The position numbers and the translations under genes were made by a program. The notes under the pieces were generated by a model, which was not told where the DNA came from, ran no database searches, and worked only from the letters and a program-made list of their open reading frames with translations. Positions 30,974 to 42,444 of a stretch of DNA of 64,000 nucleotides are shown one piece after another; within the stretch, counting starts at the first letter, position 1, and every line of letters starts with the position of its first letter. This DNA is from Mortierella sp. BCC40632. Its lineage: Eukaryota > Mortierellomycota > Mortierellomycetes > Mortierellales > Mortierellaceae. The DNA is taken from assembly GCA_011634665.1 (NCBI GenBank), contig WAEK01000002.1:2810501-2874500 (forward strand). Reading direction: 5' to 3'.

Positions 30974-33174
30974 CTAGTTGCCTGGCACAGAACCAGCTGG
31001 CGGCTTGAATGCATCACACCATCCATTGATTGGCAAACAGCTATCGAAAGGAGAAAAAAAAACGAGAAACAAGTTAGGATCCGTCTTCTTTTTTTTGTCA
31101 TTTGACTCGCATCCTCCTTTTGTCTCTGGTTTTCTATCCTTACCTGAGATACATGCACCAACTGCAGTTATTTGCGCCCTTGTAAAAGTTGACTAGACCG
31201 AGAGCAATGATGAGGACAATCACTGGGAATGCAATAAACCGCATTCCCACCTTGATCACCCTGTCCCGCTTTGAGAAATAGACTACAGGCATAAACACCA
31301 ATCCTGTCAGGATTCCTGCAAAGAAGCCTCCAATATGTGCTAAGCATCATCCGTGAAAAAAAATGAAAGAGCAGAAAAGTAGATAGTGGTGTGTGAGTTA
31401 CAACGGTTTGTCACTTCAGACACCCTACTGTAATCCATATTTCCTGTCTCTCTCTGTGTGTGATTTTTTTTTAGCCCTTATTACCGAAATTATCAAGGAA
31501 TGGAAGAAGTCCAAAGGCGAACGAGACCAAAATCATGATCGTAAGCTAGTTGGATCGTCATAGAGAAAGCAAAAAAAGGATTCAGAAAATGAACCTCCAG
31601 AAGCAAAATATCCTATTGTTCAAAACAGACATCAAGGGTGAGCTACGAAATGAGTGGAAGCGCTTACCTTGGTCAGTTCCCAGCACGGACGGATAACAAG
31701 CTTCCAGTTCTGGAAGAGATCCAGAACAAGGCACCCAATCAATCCAAAGATGGCTCCAGATGCACCCATTGAAGCTATGAATAAAGAAAAAAAAAAAAAA
31801 AAAAAAAAAGAAGGCAAAGAGGCAGATAGAGAGGTGAGTACCATCGAAAGTGACCTCTTTTCCTTTCCTTCATATCCATGAACCCTTCCCACGGATGTTA
31901 CACATCTCAGGAGAAGCAATGCATCAGGGAGAGACAACAGTAACAACGGTGACAAGAAAAAAAAAAAAAAAAAAGATCAGGGACATACGAGCAAGCAACG
32001 GCGCAAAGTTGCCGCCAAAGATAAAACCGACAATGCCCGAGGTCATGTAGATGATACCGATTCGCCACCAACCCATGTCCCGTTCCAAATCAGCACCTGT
32101 CCTCATCTGGAAGAGCAAGTTGAAGAGGAGATGGACAACACCTCCGTGCAAGAAGATGGGTGTGATGAAGCGGAACCATTGGTCTGGGGGCTTGCCTGTC
32201 TCCGAGATGGGCGAGAATCCACAGACTTCCGAGATAGTACAGGCCGTGTTAGGGCTGTCGGGACAGGCGATCAACTGGTTGTCGAGATAGGTACTTCGCA
32301 TGCATGGTACAAATCGCGCGCCAACAACAATGATTGTTCCCGTGCCTGGTCCGATCATCGGGTTGAACGGACTTGTCTGGATAAAGGATCCCGTCCGCTG
32401 ATATCCCTTCACAAACTCAAAGATCAACATGGCCACCTGCACTGCAGACACGAGCCAAATGAACCATGGCCGCCAGACTTTGCGCTTATTCAGCTGTCGT
32501 TGGACATTGGGGTCCAGAAGCACCTTGGGAATGGGTTCTCCATCGCTGGCGAGCTCCGGGTCCATCTGTTGTGGCGGATGCGGCTGTCCATAGCTTTGGT
32601 TACGACCAAGGGTTGCTGCATCGTTCTCTTGTCCTTGCTTGTATTCATGTTGGCTGTTGGGCAGAGTCGACAATGACGATGGCTCACCGACACCACTGCC
32701 GAATGGAGGGTCATAAGAGTTGGTGTTGGCGTTGGTGTAGGGTTGATGGGGCGAAGCCATGTTTTCGTAGGTCCTAGTGTCCGAGTATTGAGTGTGGCTA
32801 GCAGCCTCAAGATTGGATGAGATGACGCCCATGCCGACCAGGGGAATATCGGTCGAATGACCTTCGGGTGGAGAGGCGTGAGTGAGCGAGGGCGAGGGCT
32901 GGTAGCCAGAGTAGCCGCCGCCCGACCATTCAGGAGAGCGGCTACTTAGAGGAGAGCCTGCATGTTGGAGGGCAGGCACATTGTGCTGATCATCCACCTC
33001 GTGCTGGTTCAGTGGTTCATGGTGGGTGGGGAAATAGCTCAGGGGCCGGCCGACGGGAAACGTCTCCTGTTCTACATGGTGTGATGAAGGGGATTGGTAG
33101 GCACTGGTTGCCGACGAATATGCCGTGGCCGACGAATATTGCTGATAAGGGGAGTCATGTTGATTGTGGGACAT
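30974..33174 (-). CDS. Rhomboid-family intramembrane serine protease
   Basis: Modelled exons are 33174-31989, 31774-31668, 31545-31485, 31339-31144 and 31040-30974, giving 538 residues. Residues 1-220 are cytosolic, disordered and Gln/His/Ser/Pro-rich. The first membrane helix (WRPWFIWLVSAVQVAMLIFE) follows. A lumenal loop has several cysteines and the rhomboid WFRFITPIFLHGGVVHLLFN element. The catalytic serine lies in PSMGASGAIFGLIG, created by the first splice join. The catalytic histidine lies in NFAHIGGFFAGIL, created by the third join. So both active-site motifs are intact and the enzyme should be active. The C-terminus after the last helix contains a Cys-rich segment (NNCSWC, SCLPINGWCDAF). 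Eukaryotic secretase-type rhomboids cleave single-pass membrane proteins in Golgi, plasma membrane or endosomes. The lack of a presequence argues against the mitochondrial PCP1 type. Substrates are unknown. Confidence 0.93.
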
Positions 33175-33579
33175 GGCGGGGGTAGGGAGAGAGGGAGGTA
33201 CCTGTGGGATCGAAAGTTGATCTAGGGGGGCGTGGGCAACCTGGAGACAGATGCCGGCCAGAGGAGGATGGTAAGATGGAGAGATGTGGAGGAGAAGGAA
33301 AGAAAGAAAGAGAGATTAAAAAAGGGGGGGAGATTAGCCGGGCTGTAGTGTATATGTTATAGACTAACAGTCAATGGCGAGAGCAAAGGCAGATGAGAAT
33401 GAAGGGCAGGAGGAGAGAGAGCGGGGCAATGATAATGAAGGAGACAGAGAAGGAGAGACAAAGAAAGCAAGAATGAGAAAGAGAAAAGATAGTAGCGTGT
33501 GTGTGTAGGTGCGTGGGGCATGGCCACCGTGGCGGGGCGCCCACTTGGTGGACCTTCTCCACTGGCCAAGCCCAACAGC

Positions 33580-33625
33580 CCCTGGCACAGGCCCTGGCAC
33601 AGGCCCTGGCAGAAGCCCTGACAGA
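33580..33625. repeat. Short tandem repeat (CCCTGGCACAGG-like, 12 bases)
   Basis: About three to four near-copies of a 12-base unit; later copies diverge (GGCAGAAGCCCT, GACAGAAG). Confidence 0.8.
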
Positions 33626-33755
33626 AGACAAGCCGCCCAGAGAGAAGGACCTTAGGTCTCTCTCCCAGTCAGTCAGCCAAGGGCTAGAACTGCAGCCACA
33701 GCCCAGTGGGAGAGACGAGAGAGGCTGCCCACGCGCAGTTTGATACACACAAACA

Positions 33756-33762
<7 letters not shown>

Positions 33763-33826
<64 letters not shown>
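33763..33826. repeat. (CA)n microsatellite
   Basis: An uninterrupted AC dinucleotide tract of about 64 bases, preceded by an imperfect CA-rich stretch from about 33743. Confidence 0.97.
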
Positions 33827-33829
<3 letters not shown>

Positions 33830-35992
33830 TAAATATCTCCCCTAAATATAGCCATACGGCGCAAAGACCGTTCAGTCCCTTTTCTGGAGGTTGGAGGGCT
33901 GGTGTGTTTTAATGGTGTCTACTACACTAGCTGCATCGACTCGCAGAATCACTGGCACATAGTTCCAATGGGCTGAGCATCCGGTAGATATCCCGGGTGC
34001 CAGGGACAGGCAAGAGGGGTCAGGCAACTATGTGGTCCCTTTTTTTTTTTTTTTTTTTTTTTTTTGAACCATGAGACTCTGAGACCTTCAGGCACGCAGT
34101 CTTACCAGTTCCGGCTGATGTGAGCGTGTAGCTGGGCAGAAGGTCTCCGCTTCTGCGCCTCTTCAGTACTATACTGGCTAAATCGACATCAGAAGCATCA
34201 GTTTCCATCGAATCAGGTTCCCTAGACCTGGAACTCTTAGGATCTTTTTTTTTTTTTTTTTTTTTTGCTTGCTTGCTTGTGTGCTCTTCATTCCTCATTG
34301 CCTTTGACCTATCTCGTTGGACTTGGCGCTGGTATCTTATGAGTCGAGGATGCTCGCATGGGCGTTCTATAAAGTTACAGATTATGTTCTATGACTCTAC
34401 GATAGTGCGGTCAAAAAAAAAACCTTACAAGATAAGTGGTACTTAAATTGGGCACTACAGAGATGACCAAAATACCGAGACACCCCAGTCTTCTCGAACG
34501 AGGCGGCTCAAGAGTGGTCCATGAAAGTAAATGCAATCTTTTGTAGTCAAAGGATCTATCCCCTAAAGTAATGGCAACCCTGGGGGCTTTCATTTCATCG
34601 GAGAGAATTTCTACCTCCTATTTGAGAGAGAAGCTCAATTGTAGACAACCTTCGTGTTTTTGCGGAAAAAAAAATCTGTTGTTTGGATGTTTGATTGAAA
34701 GAAAGAAGGAAAGACAAAGCAATTGAAGTAGCTAGTAGAAAGTTTCGGTTATCCTAGGAAAGGGGACTGGTGGTGGACTAGCGGTCGCGCGCTCCACCAG
34801 AAACGGTTGGCTCCGCAAAGCACTGAGACGAACATGATATTAGTCTTGCACTCCTTGTGCTCTGACATGCTTCTCTTTTCACTTCCTTTGGTTGTGGTAA
34901 GTTGATCAGGCGATGGTAGCGAGGCGACAGCCTTGAGCCATCGGAAGAGCTCCAGTTTATGCTTGGTTTGGAGCAGCCATGAATGTCAACCAATACATTG
35001 GTGGCGCGGTCCAGGCGCTTTTGGACAGTTTGATGATCAGTCAAGAAAATCAAATCCATGTCGGCGACTCCTTGGAGGATGGAAATCTCGTGGCGTTGGG
35101 GAGTTCATTATCACTCAGAGAGCTATTTCGAACAATTTCAGCTGCTCAACGATATCAAGGCTAGAGGTTCTTTTTGAGGATGGGGCATTCGTAGATGCGA
35201 ATGCGTTGAACTTGACAGTGTAGTCTCTTTCAATGTCGCTCTGGCATTAGGGGACCATACGCCTTCCTTCTTACTTCTCTCTCTTTCTCTCAGCCCAATC
35301 CTCAATCACCCTTGAAGACCTCGTGACCATTCACATCCCAGTCTCTCGCCGTTTCAAGCACCATGCACACACGTTTAACTCACAACGAGTTTTTTTCTAC
35401 TGTATTTCACGCTAACCTAGTGGCACTATATGATACAAGAAGAAGGGGAGGGGATGATAGTACACGAACAGGACAAAACAAGGGTTACAAACAGCCAAAA
35501 GAAGGCCACAGCAGAGGCCACAACTACAATGCTACAAAACAGAGACCGCCAGGGACAGGCATGAACAGGATGCTAATTCACAAACAACATGGGGGAAGGG
35601 AAGATGGGGGGGGGAATAGAGGAAGACTGGTCCCTCCTCTCCGACAGGGGAGGGGGGGAATACAAGTGAAGTACAAGTGCAGAAGATAGAAAAAAAAGAT
35701 AGCGAACACAAAAGGAGAAGTAAAAAAAAAAAAAAAACGAAGGAAAAAGGGGGAGGGGGATAGAAGCCAGAAAACTGTTAAATGGCGATTCCGTTTCGTC
35801 CGCGGCCCATGGACAGAGAAAAAGAAAGAGAAAGAGAAATAAAAAAGAAAGAGTGGTGTGTGTGTGTGTGTGTGTGCGCGATGGTATCGTTTTGTCGCCG
35901 AGTCCAGAACATCCCAGGGGAAAGTGCTCTCCAGTCGTAGCATTGCACTCCGGCCAATGCGAGTATGGCTAAAAATGGCTGAGACGGGTTCT

Positions 35993-37228
35993 TTAGTGCG
36001 CTGCGACCGAGATCTTGGCAGACGAAGGCGGCGATGGGGTTGCACTAGGGGTGATCATGACAGGCGCCTTGGTCTGGGGGCTGGTGATCGGAATGGCATG
36101 CGAGATCCTCACGGTCTGGTTAGGAGGCGATGGAGGAGGTGAGATCCGAGCAGCATAGGACGGGCGCGGGCCACCAAGGACCTTGGGCTGGAATGGCGAG
36201 CACTCGGCTGCGGGCTTCATCGAGACCTTGCCACGGGTACCATCATAGATGGTATTGATCGAGCCGTGGTCGCCAACGCGGAACGAAACCGTGAATGGCT
36301 CGACCCACAGGACCAGGTCGCGAGGAATCAGGCCTTGCAGCGTGGCCATTGGCAAAGAGCTCTTCTCAGCGGCCTACGTGGTTCAGGGAGAAGAGAGAAA
36401 GGAAAAAAAAACCAAATCCAGTAAGTGCCACAAGGACGACATGACATGGCTCTGCAGCCAAGATAATCTCCGCCAAGGTCAGCTTCGCTCTTGTCTCTCT
36501 CTCGCCTCCCCGGTAGCTCGTGGAGAGCTAGAGAATGACAAAATTCGACATGGCTGGATAGGTGGATAGGTCTGGGTGGACAACATGACTGCGACGGACA
36601 GAGAAAACCAAACCACACAAAGGCTGACCAGACAGCGATGGGGATAGAGATGAAAAGAGAGAGAAAAAGAAGCGGTCGGGAGAAGGAGGGGGGGGGGACA
36701 TGAGGCAAGGGAGGCACCACAGTGGACGGATTACGAAATAGGAGCGAGGCTCTGCGGCTCGACGAAGGCACAGGTACGATATTGTAATTTGGCACAACAT
36801 GAGCATCAGGCACAGACAGCAAGATAGACGGCAAGCAGCTAGACGACGCAAGGTCTTCTCCCGCGGGAGTAGCCCAGCAAGTACACAGGGCTCGCCGCAC
36901 CAACAGAGAGAAAGAGAGAGAATAAAAGAGAGAGAGAGGAGGAAGAGAAGGAAAAAAGAGCAGGGATAAGGGTCGAGAGGAGGCAAGGAGACCGAGCAAA
37001 GAGTGAGAGCTTTACCTTGCACAGAAGAGGATCGACGTTGCCGCCAAACGAGGTGATGGCCCTGTAGCCGTTTCCATAGTGTGGGCGCTGTGGGTCCCAG
37101 TGGTTAGTGTACTTTTCCTGCATCAGTGCCACTGTCTCCCGCTTGAAGTCATCGAGGGCTTGCGGGGTGCAGGAAGGCATCAGGAAGCGACACAAAAAGT
37201 CCGAGGCGCAGGAAATCTCAAGAAGCAT
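35993..37228 (-). CDS. BTG/Tob family anti-proliferative protein
   Basis: Modelled exons are 37228-37016 and 36373-35993, giving 197 residues. The BTG domain fills residues 1-125. Box A is seen as EKYTNHWDPQRPHYGNGYRA, and box B as IPRDLVLWVEPFTVSFRVGD followed by HGSINTIYDG. Human BTG1 has [20 protein letters not shown] and LTLWVDPYEVSYRIGEDGS at these places. The exon join falls after VDPLLCK, in phase. BTG/Tob proteins bind the CAF1/CNOT7 deadenylase of CCR4-NOT and recruit it to mRNAs to speed poly(A) removal, restraining cell proliferation in animals; the same contact is expected here (inference). The last 70 residues are Pro/Ser/Thr-rich and disordered. Upstream sequence is purine-rich with no clear TATA box. 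Confidence 0.92.
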
Positions 37229-38677
37229 CGTGTGTTTGAGTAGGGCTTGAAGGATAAGGGTTTAGGGGAGCTAGAGTGGATGGAAGCAAGATGGGAGTGG
37301 AGGATAGAAGTGGTGGGCGGTGGTTTAGCCAGGGTGACAAGCGGCAGTGGGAGCAGTGGGGATGAATGGGCCGTGCGGGAGGCAACGGACAGCAAGATAG
37401 GGAAGCGAGCGTAAAGTGGGCAGGGGATATGAGGACGGGAAGCAGGGCAGGCAAAAATGGCCAAGGATGTTTGATGCGAGTGATGGGATGTGATTGAGTG
37501 AGCGAGCGAGTGAGTGAGTGTGGAATGTGGAGCGGTGGTGAAATGGATGGAAAATGGAAAATGGGAGAATGGGCTGGAAATGCCTCTCTTAGTTTTTTTT
37601 TTTGCTCGGTCGTGTACGTGCTGTTGCATGTACGGCTAATCGGCTCACTCTTCCCGTTGTCTCTGGCTTGACTGTCGGTGTTTGGGCGAATCGCGAGAGA
37701 GAGAGAGAAAGAGAGAGAGGGAGAGAGGGAGAGAGAAAGGAAAGCACGGTCGGAGAGCCTGTCTGTCCTATATCTACGGTCCCACTGAGCACTCAGAATT
37801 GTGGTTGTCTTTACTCGCAAAGTTACTGCCTTCGTTTATCGTTGATGCTTTTCTCCTCAAAGTGTTTGAATGTTCAGTGCACAGGTTATCAGTGGACTAC
37901 CATTGTCCAAAGTTATGTCGAGGCCAACCTTGGCAAAGTAGTCCAGGATGTTGGCAAGGAGCACGGGGCACAGGGAGGAGAGCTATGAATATCTTGCCCC
38001 GGCTCTCATGTCTTTAAGTCACCGATGCCTCACCTGGGTAACACAAAGCTTCGCCCTATCCCCTGTCATAGCGGTGGGACTAGAAATGTACATTCCCCGT
38101 ATCGTCTTATCTCTCCATTACTGCCTCTTGTTAAATCGGGTTGTTAGAGGATGCATTCACGCGCTAATGGTGTAGACTCGTTTCAGCACAAGAAGAATAA
38201 AGTGGCTAAGACCCAGAACTCATATGTTGCCCATTTCCTGGTTGGCGTTCAGTCTAGTCAAAAATGACAAGCCCCCAGCAATTAGGCTGGTGACTCAACT
38301 CCAACATACAGCCTCACTGGCCCCTCATAGAGGTAAAGTTTTAGAGGTGGTCGTTGGAACCGTTGGCACCGGCAAATGGGAACATTTTGTCCTGATGAAA
38401 ATACACAAAGGTCGCAACGAGTTTGAAAGGGTTACCACCAGCTGAGATGAGTATCCTATCTAACAAATATGCTAAAATATCCTTTTTTGGCCACCAGGAA
38501 CAGCCTTGGAAAACCACTAAGCGGCTCCCCAAGGCTTTTTTTTTTTTTTTTTTTTTTATTTACTCTTCCTTTCCTTCCCTTCTCTTCCCTTCCCCTTCCG
38601 TTTTTCTCCTCAGAAACAAAGCTTATCGGCCAACTATGTCATTTACTTCACTGTGATACTTTTGGATGCTTGTATGA
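37229..38677. other. Intergenic region upstream of BTG gene
   Basis: The region has GA-rich repeats at about 37690-37745 (in the likely BTG promoter) and a T run near 38537-38557. No gene recognised. The right part is the 3' flank of the acidic membrane-protein gene. Confidence 0.55.
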
Positions 38678-41600
38678 TTACCTGGAGCCCTTTGCTTCTT
38701 TGACATAAAGCTCTTCCAGTCGATCCATAATTTCATCCGCAAATGTGGTCATGGTCTCTTCTAGTCGCTTGTTGTCCTCAGCAGACCTTGGGTTTGGTTT
38801 TTCTATTTCTCCAACATTCATGCCCTCTCTTTCAATCTCGAACCTTGCGATAGAGTATGCATCCGAGTCCGAGGGGGGCGAATCGCCTTCTGGTCGAGGT
38901 ATGTTTGCCGGGTAAGGAGGTAATCCTATGATTTTTCTCAAATGCATCATCAAAAATTCCTTTATCTCCGTGAACCGTGTCAGGGTCAGCTCCAAAAAGA
39001 CTTTCGAAAATGACTTCCAATGCTCAGACAGGCAGGACAATGCCATCGCTGGTAACTTGACATCTAGTAAATCCTTCAATTTCACTGACCCATCAGGTTG
39101 AAGGATAGTCAGCCGGTCAATCTCTACTTGTCGTAGAGACTCAGAATCATCTCCATGGATCTTGCCATCGATTTTGGATCCCGGCTCTCCAAAGCAGAGC
39201 CAAGTCAACAGATTACGAAGGTCGGCTCGGAACTGAAGCACAAATGGTGGCACAATTGTGTTGATGACCATATGCAAGACGTCCATAAATGTGTTTGGGG
39301 TGGCATTGTTGGACGCTGAAGCTACTAGCCCAGTATTGATCTGCGGTGATTGCTCCTTTTGACTTCGTCCGTGCCCATGACCGTATTCCTGTTGGTACTC
39401 CTGTTGTAGTTTTGATCTTGATTTTTGTTCCGTAGATGCCTTGTACAAGTTGCTCGCTCCTGTCTTCATTGTATGGCTATCCAATTCCTTCAAAAGACAT
39501 GACCCCTTCTCGTCTGCTGCAAGCTCCTTGACAACTTGAGAGAGCCTTTCTCCAAAGATAGAAGCTTGATTGTCTGATACCCTCTCGACCCACCACCCTA
39601 GCTCATTTAGCATATTCTCTTTCTCGGTCGTCAGAGGGTGACCATTGTGGTCTACAGCAGCCTCTACCACTTTCTTGGGTTTAGTCTCTGTTGTTTTTTG
39701 GTTCTTGCTGTGTTTTCTAGTAGGGTTCAAAGGAGTAGGTAGAGCCGACTCTGGGTTTGCAGTCATTGCTACAGTAGATGTGGATCGGGGTGTGACAAGT
39801 GGATACAATGTCCTGACAGGTGGAGACACCGAGGCTTTGACAGCAGACTGTAGTATGTCATGATAGGGGATGGATTGTCTACGATCTAGCAGTGGGCGAT
39901 GTCGCTTGTACTTGCTTCGACTGATACTACGGCGGGAGCGATGGTAGTGGCGACGTTGGAACTGGTAGAGTGTTGATTGAGGAACTTCAAACTCTCCTGG
40001 GTCTAGAATGTAGAAAAAATATTGCGGGAACACATGAGTAAGGGTCAAGCTGAAGAAGAGATAAAAGGTATATTGAAGAAAAGAGAAAAGAAAAGAACAA
40101 AGAGAGAGGGAGATAGAGAGTGCGTTTGGGCCAGGAGTAGAGAGGCTTCGATGTCAGAGATTAGTGAATTGCTATTCTAACATACATCCTATGTCTTCCA
40201 CCTGTGTCTGGCCGTCCGAGACCGTGCTTCCTATGTTCCTTTCAGTTGCTTCTGCCCTTTTGTTGATCTGGTCATGAGCTATAATAAAGTCCTTTTGCTT
40301 TTCTACCTGATCATCCTCACCGTTTCCTTCACTGTTTTCACCTTCACCATCACTACCGTCTCTGTTGGCCTCATCCCAATTGCTCTTGTCGCCATCCTTT
40401 TTGTTACCTTTACCGCTACTCTTACTGATGCTCTTGTTATCCTTGTCTTTATATTTTTCATCGTCTTTTTCATCGTCTTTTTCATCGTCTTTTTCATCGT
40501 CATCGTCATCATCGCCATCGTCGTCACCATTGTCATCGTCGTCGTCGTCGTCGTCATCATCATCATCATCATTGTCGTCGTCATCATCATCGTTTTCTTC
40601 ATCATCGTCATCGTCATCATCATCATCGTCATCGTCGTCGCCATCATCCCCATCCATATCTCCATCTTTGCCCTTGCCCTCATTCCCGCTTTTGCTTTGG
40701 TTTCTGTTGCTGTCGTCGCTGATTTCCTTGTCCTTTTCATCGTTATCTACGTTACTTTCACTGTTTTTCACCAGCTGGTCTTCATCCTTATCTTCCTTAT
40801 CGTCAGAGTCACTCTTTTCCTTGATGTTATCTTTTTTGCTATCTTCTGCCTCCTTATCCTCTCCCTTATCCTCCTCCTCATCGCCTTCTTCCTCATCATC
40901 ACCAGGCTTTGGTTTAGGGGACACGACCCCAGTCTCTCCTGGTTGCTGTAAATCCTCCGTCGTAGTCGGGAATGGCCCAACATCGTATGTAGTGCCCTCG
41001 AAAGTTACTGAAGGCATGGGCTGAAAAGTTTTTGGGCATACACTGCTACTACTCTCTTCGATTGGATCTTCAGGATCATCATAGGACGGGGTTGGTTCCT
41101 GAGACACCGATCTCAGTTCTGTGGTTGTGGCTGATTCCTCGTTAGGGGTCGCAATCCGATCCTTGGAGACAGTGGGGGGAGCTGAGGCTGAGGTAGTTGC
41201 TATGATATTGGATGATACATCCTTGGGATTTCTGAATTCTTTGCTGCTTGTAGTGTACGAAGGTGGACTAGTTGTTGTGGTGAAAAAAACCAATCTCTCA
41301 CTGGAGCTTATATCCTGGACAAGAGGAGGGCCCGATCTGGTACTGAGCGTGGTTGATGGAGTCTTGGTCATGGACCGACCAGTTGAAAGTTGTGCGTGTT
41401 CATCTGGTGGTTTTAGAGTACTTTTCGAAGAGTTGTGGGGGGTGGTTGTGGAAGAAGTGGTGTTTGCCCGTAGGTCTAGCACTTTTGAAAAGACGCTTGG
41501 CGTCCCTAAATTGGTTGTTCGAGCACCTGTGATGGAGTGGGTGATCGAGGATGTGATCTTTGTCGTCGGTTGTGTGGGGGAAGGTGCCTTGTGTCCAAAA

Positions 41601-41680
41601 GGTAGGAAGAGCAGACTCACCCCAAGAGCCACCAGAGCGAGCACGACAGAAACTAATACGAGGATTAGACCGACCACCAT
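38678..41680 (-). CDS. Large acidic single-pass membrane protein, function unknown
   Basis: Modelled exons are 41680-40186 and 40002-38678, giving 939 residues; the GTATGT donor and CTAG acceptor are in phase. Residues 4-27 (GLILVLVSVVLALVALGVSL) form one hydrophobic helix, an anchor rather than a cleaved signal. About 200 Ser/Thr/Pro-rich residues follow, as in glycosylated wall-spanning stalks. An extremely acidic block comes next (about residues 250-450), dominated by Asp runs and DDEKDDEK repeats from a GAT/GAC microsatellite. After the intron there is a basic patch (RRHYHRSRRSISRSKYKRHR). A more ordered, helical C-terminus follows, with hydrophobic stretches such as TFMDVLHMVINTIVPPFVLQ. 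No family is recognised. The stop lies in a potential donor (GGCTCCAG/GTAATC), so a further 3' exon cannot be excluded. Confidence 0.65.
40437..40660. repeat. GAT/GAC (ATC) trinucleotide repeat within the acidic protein gene
   Basis: A run of imperfect ATC/GTC triplets on the plus strand, encoding poly-Asp on the minus strand. It also includes four near-identical 12-base units encoding DDEK (about 40454-40500). Confidence 0.9.
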
Positions 41681-42444
41681 TTTCTTTTTGTCTATTTGGA
41701 GGGTTTAATTTTCTTTTTGGTTTGTTGGTAGCGGTAGTGCTGCTGGAGATGATGGTGATGAGCGTGGTCGTAAACAAGAAAGGGAACCAAAGAGGTTGTT
41801 GAGACCTGCCGTATAAAAAGAGGGCGCAGATGAGACAGATGAGAGGGAGACAGAGAAACAGAGGCAAGGGGCCAAAGGCGTCGAGCCTGATTGTGCTAGC
41901 AAACAAGGGGCACGACTATTTTTGTGGGCACATTCTCCACTAATCGACCTTCATTGGGCCATTATAGAACGTCTATCGTCTGTCGATCTAAGATAGGCCG
42001 ATGAAGTTCTGCGATTCGGTACCGGGGGCAGGGAGCCTGTCATACAAATGCCAATGGCAAGGGCAAACCTGGATGTAGCTCGGGCAGACGTGTTCAGTGT
42101 ACGAATCGCTCATGTTCCACATAAAATGCCCTCAGCGCAACGTCTGCTTTATAAATATATGAAATGGCGAGAGAAAAGAGGAGAGGCAACTCATTGCCGA
42201 GGACGACGATCGCAGGGTAGTCTTCAGGGCAACTGAGAGTTGATCCAGTTCTATGTCGGCCGAGCGGGAGCCAGAGTACCTCATCTTCTCTATTCCATAA
42301 GCCTTAGAGTCCAAGGCTTCACCTCATTCTCTGCTTGTATACATTTTATTACATCTTGGATCTATATGGCGTGTTACACTTTCTTCCTTTCCTCTCTTCC
42401 ACCCCCTTGGTCTGGAAAGCTATATTTTTTCACCAATGTCTCCT
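41681..42444. other. Intergenic region upstream of the acidic membrane-protein gene
   Basis: No gene recognised. It should contain the promoter of the minus-strand gene ending at 38678 and the 3' flank of the hydratase gene. Confidence 0.5.

Larger units (their letters stand above)
33175..35992. other. 2.8 kb intergenic region upstream of the rhomboid gene
   Basis: Purine-rich leader-like sequence lies at 33290-33500. A 12-base tandem repeat occurs near 33580-33612, a (CA)n microsatellite at 33763-33826, poly-T tracts at 34039-34065 and 34247-34266, and a GT run at 35857-35876. An exon-like minus-strand fragment is noted at 34127-34240. No complete gene is supported. Confidence 0.5.
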
